Positions 51,401 through 61,300 of a stretch of 64,000 bases of DNA are shown here, piece by piece. The DNA comes from Euglena gracilis (lineage: Eukaryota > Euglenida > Euglenophyceae > Euglenales), in the NCBI GenBank assembly GCA_039621445.1, contig CP154956.1, forward strand, positions 28,464,667 to 28,528,666, given 5' to 3'. The stretch's first letter is position 1. Each line of letters opens with the position of its first letter. The position numbers were made by a program, and so were the translations under genes. The notes beneath the pieces are model-generated. The model searched no databases. It was not told the DNA's origin and saw only the letters and a list, made by a program, of their open reading frames with translations.

Positions 51401-53465
51401 ACTTTTTGCCGTCTGCGGTCACCTATGAGTATTTTTGAGTATTTTGTTAATTTTGGGCCATTTTTTTTGCCATTTTGGCCAATTTGGCTTTTTCTGGCAC
51501 TGGGATTTCTGCATGACTGAGTGTGATCGGGTCCGAATTTCTGCATGACCATGGGTGAACAGTGTGTCACACAGGGTGTATGCGAGGTGCATTCAGTTTC
51601 AACATTCTAATGACAGTTTCGCTTCGAGGCCATCACATGGGCTAAATAAACCGCGTGTTGCACTTTTTTCCGGTATTTTTTTGCCACCCCATCCTTTAGA
51701 ACCCCCAAGGCTTCTCACGCTAGGGGAGGTCCTGCACCTTCCCAGGTTGTCTTAAAAAGAAACGTTTTTGGCCTCTGGAAGAGGAGGTGCAGAGCCAATC
51801 TGGTCTGACTGGAGGGTGCAAGAAACTTTGGGGAATTTTGCCAATTGGGATTTTTGGGGGTTGGTTTGGGGGTTGATTTGGTGGGTTGGTGGGGGCACAT
51901 GGCAAAAGTGCCTGGGTACTTTGGACAAGGCATTTCCAGGGCCTTCGGCGCCAGAAGCCCAGAAAAGCCCATTTTTGGGTGCTTTTTGGTTGCACTCACC
52001 GACCTCCCCCCATGGGGGCTGCCCAAGTGCTCCAGGGCATTCCGAGACCCCCCCCCCCCCGGGGGTTTGTCAATTTCAGCCTGCTCACCACTGCTGATTT
52101 TTTTTGAGAAAATGAAACTTGTTTTAAAGATGACTTTTTGTGAATTGATTGAGATTGGCGGGCTGATTGACGGACTTACTGATCGCCTTGACTGGCTGGG
52201 TGATTTTTGAAATGGACCCCTTTCTCTGACCCCTCACTGGCACCACCCCCAAAGAAGAAAGTTGGTGGTTGGGAACCCCGGCTCTCCCCACCCCAAGCCG
52301 GGGGGGGGGGGGGGCAAGCAGGCAACATCCCCAGTGCCCCGGCCCCATCCCTGATGGACAGCCCGCAGTTCGCCCAGCTGGACGTGTCCAGGATGAGCCC
52401 GCGGAGCCGCAGCCACCTGCCCCCCACCCCCCACGCCACTTTGGCAGGCGCCTGCCCACACCTCCTTGCCCCATCCCCATGTGGTTGGTACTCTCAAATT
52501 TGTGCATGTTTTTTTCCACAGCCTGTTCCCATTCATTTCCATTCATGAGAAACATAGTTGCTTGAAGGCTTGCGAGTCCTTGCCAACCCCTCCAGCTACC
52601 CCCCCCTTGTCCAACGACCGGGCTTGTCCAACGACCACCCCCCCCCCTGTCAGAGACGATCTTTTCGTTTACGATGTTGGGGAAATGAGACTTGATAATG
52701 TTCTTGCTTTTGATTTTGTTCTTTGCAGCTTCTCTGACTTCTGTGATGAACCACTACCCAGTGGGTTGTTGTGTTCTCTATTGTTGCTCGAATGGTGACC
52801 TTGCAGAAGGCGTCGTTGTTGGCAAGCACCTCTGATGATGCTGGGCGATGCTGGGCGATGCTGGATTTTTGGAGACCAGAGGTGGGGTTCCGGTGCTGGG
52901 CGATGCTGGGCGATGCTGGCATTTTTTTTGCATATTTTGAAGAATTAAACCCATTTTTAGGACAATTTTCCCACAAGTCTCCCTCTTGGGCATTTTGGGT
53001 TTATTATTTGCTAATTTGGGACCATTTTGGGTATTTTTGGGTATTTTGTGAATATTTTTTTGGCGTTGTTGGCATTTTTGGGGGTATTTTAAATTGGGTA
53101 TTGTCAGGCGCGAAGCGCCGAAAATTTCCAGCGAGACGCGCCGTAAATTCCCCCCCTCTTGTCTAACCCCCCCCCCCCCCCCCCCGGTCAGAGACGAACA
53201 TTGGCCATTTAAACGACCGCCCCCCCCCCCCCGGTCAGAGACGAACATTAGCGGTTGTTGGACAAGGGGGGGGGGGGGTATGCCTGGGCTGAGAAGAGTG
53301 CAGAACCATGTGCCCCCCGGAGGGGGTTTGACCTGGGTGCCTTGGGCCCACCTGGGGGGGGGGGTAGACACACCCAGGTGGGGTCGGCACCCCTGAAAAT
53401 TCAGCCTGGTCAGCACGACACACACACAACACAGGCACTCACACACTCACATACGCGCACGCGCC

Positions 53466-53544
<79 letters not shown>

Positions 53545-53549
53545 ACACC

Positions 53550-53598
<49 letters not shown>

Positions 53599-55273
53599 CC
53601 AGTGCACATGGGAGGCCCTCCTCCCCTACCATCTGGCAGGGTGGCGCGGAGTGGCTGCACAGCTGCTGGGCTGCTACCCCCCGGCCGACGACGGCGAGGG
53701 CCACATCCCCGGTGGCGCCTCTCCTCTGGCTTTTTGCAGTTTTCAGCCCAACACTGTCCTCAAGAAAACTCAAAAAACTCAAAAACTCAAACCCAAACTC
53801 AAAAAAAAATGGGCTTTGGACCCCCTTCAACCACCGTTGGGGAAAAACCCCCCAAAAAACTCAAAACACCTTCAAAATAAAAGTTGCCTTAAATCTCGTT
53901 GAAAACATTCGCCTTAAAAATGACGGCTGGTTTCTGGCTTCACCCTCTGCGGTCAGCTGACATTTTTGGGAGACTTTGGGAAGACGATTCATGCATGGGT
54001 GGATGAAACTTGAACCAACACGCGCGAAGACACTTTCTGTCTGAATTATTGAACATCCAGTTTGAGCCATTTTCAGGCTGTCTGGACGGTTGGTAAAAAA
54101 AGGCAGGCAGCTTCAAAATTAACATTGATGCAGTTGGCCACAAAAGATGGCCCCTCCTCTGAAGAAATTTTACATCGTGCCATCCAACACATTTCATCCA
54201 GCTCCACCCCCCTGGAGTTGGCATCTGGTCTGAATCGCACAGTACAAGTATAATGCATGGACAAGGTTCCAGGAATGCCAGAAATATTTTTTCCCCTGGA
54301 GTTGTCTAGTTTTTGCTGAGACTTTGCAACTTCGTTTTCAATCAAATTTCGAAAATTTTGCTGAATGATTTTTAAAACAGGGTTTCAAGGTTTTCAAGGT
54401 TCTCAAGGCATTTTGGCTCTAAGAAGTATTTTTTTTTTAAGATGTCTTAAAAAATAATGCCAGAAACTGAACTGCCCGTGATATTTCCTGGGCTGGTTCA
54501 TTTGCTGCCTCCGTATAAAACAGCTTCCTGCCCGGTCTTGTGGGCAGAGACCCGTCGACAGGCAGTGGAAGCCACGCCGCTGGGCCGCCGACAACTCCGG
54601 CACCGCAGCGCCGCTCCAGGCCTCAGCCGAGGGCGTCGCCGATGCTGCCCTGCCCGTCGACTGGATGTCGGGGCTGCGCCGGGACCCGCTGGACATGCCC
54701 GGGGCTGTGGGGGAACGGCAGCTTTCATCTGTTCCTACTTTGTGACACACCAAATGTCTCCCTGGTCTGGCCCGTCCTCTTGCTTCCCCTTAATTTTTTG
54801 CATCAGAAAAGGACGGCATCATTGCCAGCGATCCCCCAATTTCTGAAAGTATCATTTTCGGATAGACAAGCGCTGTTCATGTGCGATAACAAACGGGGCT
54901 TCTCTAATCACCCTCTTAACCTCTGCCATATTTGACCCAACGATTCTCTGATTCTCTGTTCTTCCGAAATTCGGGATCGAGCTTGAACGATCCCCGGTGT
55001 TCCGGCCCCATCCCTGATGGACGGCCCGCAGTCTGCCCAGCCGGCAGCTCCGCTGGACATGGCCGCGATGAGCCCTCGGAGCCGCGACTACCTAACCCCC
55101 GCCCCCCACGCCACTGCAGCTGTGGCAAGCCCCCACCACCTTAGCACCAGGTTGGGTTTTAGGACATGCCGACCCCCAGGGCTTAAGCCGGAGGGCAGCC
55201 CATCCCTCTCGGGGAGGGGGAGGGCAGCTCTAGATCCCCTCATCAACGAGTTTTAATTATTTTCTTTTTTTTT

Positions 55274-55325
<52 letters not shown>

Positions 55326-55354
55326 CTGTTTTATTTTTTTTTCTTGTTTTGATT

Positions 55355-55385
<31 letters not shown>

Positions 55386-58300
55386 GGTATTTTTTTTTTT
55401 TTTTTTCTGGGCCTTCGGCCCGAAATTGGGGGGGGGGTATTAACCCGGTTGCTGAAGTCGGACCCCGAGGAGGGGGGTATTATTTGGGCATCAGATCTAG
55501 GTTCTTGGAGTGGGTGGCATACATCTTCCCCCTGGATGGGGTCGGCAGGGCGTCGCTTGGCGACCCCCGACGGGGGGGGGGGGGGCATCCAGAAGATAGA
55601 AAGTTTGGGCTTGTTGGAAAAAGGCTGCTGGCTGACCGCCCCCCTCCCCTCTACCCCTCTATTGGGGTCCGCTGGCTGGAACTGAGCTCGAACCAGGTAC
55701 CAAACAAATCAACTTCAAATATGTCCCCAAAACTGCCAATGCAAAACATCGATTTTTTTTGGCCCCAAATGTGTCCTGGCCAGCGTAAATCCGATCCATT
55801 TTGCCCATTTGGCCCACTTTTGAACTCCGGCAGCCAAAAATCCGTTACCGCCCAGCCGCCCAAAGCGCGGATTTTGACCTGAAAATGTAGGTAAAAATCA
55901 CAATCTCTGACAACAAATTACGAAAAAAATCGATTTTCTGGATCAGCTGACCTCCAAAAAAATGATAAATTTCATAAGAAAGTACAAAAAATGACCCCAA
56001 AGGGGGTCAAAAGGCGCTTTTTTGGCTCCTACAGGACTTCAAAAAAAAAGTTAATAGCACCCCAAAATTTCGAAAATTTTGGGGTGCTATTACCCCTACC
56101 CTACCCCTACCCCGGGCCGGGACTTCGTGCAAAAAAAATAATACCCCGGGGGGGCTATTATTTGGGGGGGGGTTTACATATGGGCAAAGGTGCCTGGGAA
56201 CCAGGCTTCTGCTTAAGGGTTTGCTGTGCCACCCCCTCCGGGGGGGGGGCTGGACTTGAGTTGGTCCAAATCTGGCCAGTGGAAATCCCAATGGCCCCCC
56301 CTGGGGGGGGGGGGGGGCTGGCAGGGCTAGCTGGTGGGAATTTTTTTCCCAGTGACTGGTGTGAAGCGCCAAAAGTTTTTTTGAACCCCCAAAATGTGCC
56401 AAAAAATACCTGTTTTTTGCATTTGGGATTTTTTTTGGTACAAAGTCAGCCAAAACCACACATCAAAAGAACCTCATTTGCACCTCGACGTGCCGCCGTA
56501 GGAGAATTTTTTCCTAGTCAGGAGACCCCGACCCCCCCCCCAGGGGAGGGCATCTAGCTAGCCAGTGGACCTCCGGGTCCTTAAGCAAAAGCCTGCTGGG
56601 AACTTGGCCAAGGTGCTCCAGCATCGAATGCCTGAAAGTCCCATTTTTTTTGGGCCAACAGGAAGGTAACCCCCCCCCCTAAATGAAGCACGGGTGCGCT
56701 TATAGCGGACCGCCGCCTCCGGCGGCGGGGGGGGGGGGCGCTTCTATTTGGACCCTAGCTGCGTAATTTTTGTTGATTCCTTTAGAAATCCCATCAAAAT
56801 GGGGGGTGCGCTTTTATTTGGACCCTGCGCTTGTAGTGACCCCGTGCTTCCATTAGGGGGGGGGTTTACATATCTGCCGAGGAACTCCAGGGCCCTCCAA
56901 GGCCCCCTCTCCCCCCTGGGGCTGAACAAATTCAGTCTTCTTGTTGCCCGTCCTTAAAACTACGCACCCTTTCCTGGTGCGGTGCCCTTCCACCAACACT
57001 CAGGGCATACCCCCCGTCAGCCTGCCGTCACTGGAATCAATCACCCCAAGGATGCCATCTCCCTCCCAATCCATCCCCCGGAGAGTGGGCAGTGGCCTGG
57101 AGGTTCCGCACAATTGCTGGGGTCCTACCCCCCGGCCGGCGACAAGGAGGGCGATGGCTCCGGCGGCGCTTCTCCACTGCACAGTTTTTTTGGGGGGCAG
57201 GCCAGGTGGCTCGCGCTTTGGGCTCGAGAGCATCGATTCTGGGTGCGTCGCAGGGTTGCTGTTCGTTCTGCAGAGACCCCCACAGCCCCCCCCCCCCCCC
57301 CGGCCGCCAAGGGGTTCTGCCGGTGTTACACAGGGGAGGTGGATGCAACTCGCCACCCCGGTGGCCACGCCTGAAGCACCACCGGGCCGGCGGCAGCGCC
57401 AGTGCGGCCGCGGCGGGCCGAGAGCTGGCTGCCCCGCGGCGCACTGCGCCCCCCGGCACCCCGCCCCCCTCCCGCCGCCGCGCCGCCCGTCGACTGGCTG
57501 TCGGGGCTGCGCCGGGACCCGCTGGACGTGCCCGGGGCGGTGGGGGGCCCCAGGACGGTGCAGCAGGGTGCCTCCACTGCCCCTCAACCAAGCGGGATAG
57601 CTGGAAAAAAGGTGTGCACCGCGGTGCAGTGTCCCGGGGCGGTTTCACAATTTCGCCCAAAAAATGGCAGGGGACGGGACGGCTGAACGATGGCGCTTTC
57701 CGAAATGTCCGATGAAACGGGGGTGGGGGAGCCTTCCTCCACCCTGGGACGTAAGGATCGCCCCAGACCCACCCAGGATCCACGTATTCTCCTGGATTGG
57801 CTCCCCCTTTTTTCTGTGTTTTTCTGCCCCTTGGTTGATTCCCACCCGCGCCCATTACCCCCAACTGTGTGTGGTATGCTACTGTGTGCGGTGTACTACT
57901 GTGTGTGGTTTACTGCTGTTTGCGGTGTACTCCTGCGTGCGGTGTACTCCTGTGTGTGGTGCTTCTGTAAACGTTGGGACTGGCGAAAGATGGTTAGGAC
58001 CTGATCTGCAGCTGTTTCCCTCCACTAACCGCCCCCCAAAGAGCGTTTTACAATGCCTACCCCCCCCCATCGGTTGCTGGGCCGAGACAAAACGTCCGCC
58101 AGAGCCCCGGCCCCATCACTCATGGACGGCCCACGGTTTGCCCAGCCAGATGTCCCACTGGACGCAGCCATCATGAGCCCACGGAGCCACAACTACCTGC
58201 CCCCTGCCACTCCATGCCGCTCAAGGCTGTACACTTGCCCCCAAAAAAGGATGTTGAAAAGAGGAAGTTGGGAAGGGGTTACCAACCCTCTTGAGCTCCA

Positions 58301-61300
58301 TAATCCATCTCTTTCTGTGTGGTAAATTATGGGCTGCCAGGTTTGGCTGGAGTATTGCTTTCTGGATTGTTTTGGCCTGAATTGTTAGCCTTCGAAGTGG
58401 TCTTTCACCTGCCCTTCAGTTCGCATGGCTACGTCTCTTGCTTATTTCCGACGGCCACCCAATGCCCAGTGATTCCTGAATCAGGTCGATTGTTGTCAGA
58501 CGCAGAGAGGAAACATGTTCACAGAAAGCACCCTCCTCATCTGGTCAGAATTATTCTTTTACCCGAAAATTGAAGATCCACCTTTAACAGAAAAGACGTC
58601 TTGATTTATTTCATCTTGTCAGGTTTTTTGGCTGAACTCCCAACAAGGAAATATCCGACTCTTTTTGAATTACGTTCAGGAAGGGACAGGGTCAATAAAA
58701 GGTCTGGGGTTTACGTGGGACCCCCCCCCCCCTTGGCCACAGGAGGGGTCCAGACTATAAAACGGCTGAAAATACCCAAAATGGCACAAAAAAAGACCAA
58801 TGGCTCCAAAAATGGTTACAAATTACCCAAAATCACTCAAATTGATGTAAGTGTGCAAGATTGTGGCAAAAGGCCAAAAGTTGCTAAAAGTTTGCTCAAA
58901 AAAGCCAAAATGGTCGAAAATCGCAAAAAAAAAAAATGGCCAAAATGGCCAAAAAAAATGGCCAAAAAAATGGCCAAAGAGGGCTGAAAATGGCCAAAAA
59001 AATAGCCATATATCCCCATCTTTGGTCAACTTTTTGCCGACCTGGGGTCCACCCCCCCCCCTTATCTAACGACCCCCCCCCCCCCGGAGACGAACATTGA
59101 ATGTTTTAGCGAGTGCCCCCGCCCCGGTCAGAGACGAACATTAGCTGTCGTTGGACAGGGGGGGGGGGGGAGGTAGGTGTTCTGTGCAGCACCATCACAT
59201 GCCACGTCGCGGATGAGCGGGATGGGGCTGCCGCAGAGCTGTTGGACTCCCTCCCCTCTGCCGGCACAGGCAGCGCTTATCTGCTCCGTGCCACCCCTCA
59301 CGCCCTTCTTTTCCGCTGTACCTGTCATCAAAGACACGTCATCACGAACACCTCATATCCGCCTCGGACATTGCGCTGTTTTGACCGATGCCTGTGTTCG
59401 GTACGCCGGGGGTGTTGAACCAGGCAGCCATTCTTGGCAGCCATCCAAAGAGCCGCCAAGAAAGCCGAGCCCCACCACCCCGGTGGGGCACACATTGGGC
59501 CGGGGGCCCAGAGCGCCGCCGGACCGCCGACAACGCCGGCATGGCGGCCGCTGCGGAGGTGGGCCAGCCCTCAGCTGCCCCGAAGGGTGCGGCGAAGAGT
59601 GCCGCCCCTGCGCCGCCCGTCAGCTGGCTGTCGGGGCTGCGCCAGGACCCGCTGGACGCGCCCGGGGCCCTTGGGAGGTGGGAGGAAGGAAAAAACTCAA
59701 ACCCACACTGCCCCTGGGGTGGCGTGGGTGGCTGGGCCAGGTCGTGTTTTTATCGTATTATTAGTATTACCCCATTGTCTTTTATGAATACGCACACCTG
59801 TTGCATGCGATTTCTCATCCCTGTGGGCTGTGGATATTTGGTAACTCCGCTTGTCTCAGCCCATCCTTGTCTAAGCAACCCCCCCGGTCGTCACCCATCT
59901 TCTCTTCTTGAAGGTCATCTTCTCTGGGAGGCTTGTTGTGTGTCTGTGTCGTTGTGAGAAAACTCTCGAGGATTTCGACAGTTTAGAAACTTTTGAAGCC
60001 TGATTTGGTGAGATATTGGTATTTTTTTATCCAAAATGCTTGTAAGTTCAACCAGGCTTCTTTTTAAGGAAGTACGCACCACCCGGGGGAGGTGCTGTAG
60101 GCAGGCAGGGGGGTAGTATTTTCGACCCCGCGGGGGGGGGGGGTTGGGGTTGGTGCTACAACACACCCCTGGCGCCGAAGGCTCTAGCCAGAAAATGACC
60201 ATTTTCAAGGGAAAATATGCTTGGTCAGCAGGCATTGGGGTCCAAATCGACACCCCCCGGGGGATGTGCCTGCTAAGGGCAGGCACTCCAGAGCACAAGG
60301 CACCCCCTCCACCCCCTGGGTTGGTAAACAGAAGCCTGAGTTCAAGCCAAAATAAAGGGTCACAAAGGGTAGTTTTCTCCTTTGGTACAAAGCGCCGGAT
60401 TTTTTTTTTGCTGTCAGATTTGCCCCTTGTCTAAGCACCACCCTCCTGGTCTTTACCGCCCGCCCCCTTGTCCAACCACCGGGGGTGGATACGTCAGATA
60501 CGATCTTTTTGTATGCGATGTCCGTTCAATAATTGTGGGAAGAACTGCTTGCTTTATTTAGCTTTTTTGCATTTTCATGTTTCAGAGAAGCTTTTTTTGG
60601 AATTTGTTGGGATTGTTGGAGTTTGTCACCATAAACTGGCTGAAACTGCCCATCAATGGCACAAAAAAGGTCAATAACTCCAAAATGTTAATGTTGTTCC
60701 AAATTACCCAGAATGACCAAAATTGATGTAAGTGTGCGAGATTGTGGGAGGTACCGACATTTGGCAAATAGACAACCCCCTGGTCCCAATCCATCTTTCC
60801 TTGTGCTTAGCCAGGGGGAGGTACACCGTGGAAACTAAAACCTCATGAACAACTAATTGTGGCGCCGGCTTGAACCACAGTATTTTAGGCAACATTTGTG
60901 GTTACAACCACCACAGCCTCGGCTACCCATTTTCCGTTTTATGCTCTCGCTGACTGGTCGAACCTCCACAGCACCTGTACCCAGCGATCCGCATCAAAAT
61001 TTGTAGGGAGGTTTCCTTAAGTAGCAGAGCTCCCCAGCCCCAAAAAATTTGGTTGGGTGCCCATGTTTTCAAGGTTTCCACTTAGTATTTGCAGAGGGCT
61101 ATCGACATTGAGCACCCGAGCCAGGGTCTTTCATCGAAAGCGCGATCTTAACCTTCCTCATGCTAACTGTTAAATACGATGATTTCGCCACCACAGGTTT
61201 ATTTTCGCACTTTACAGCGATGGTGCTCATACTCATACGCAGCGATGGACTCAAACGATTTTGTTGGTTGCCAAGATGTATGGATGATGATGGTCACAGC

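Noticed and set aside
53420-53596. Regular repeats as a CRISPR array
   Set aside because: Simple CA microsatellite without spacers; eukaryotic context. No CRISPR, rRNA or tRNA gene was recognised anywhere in the window.
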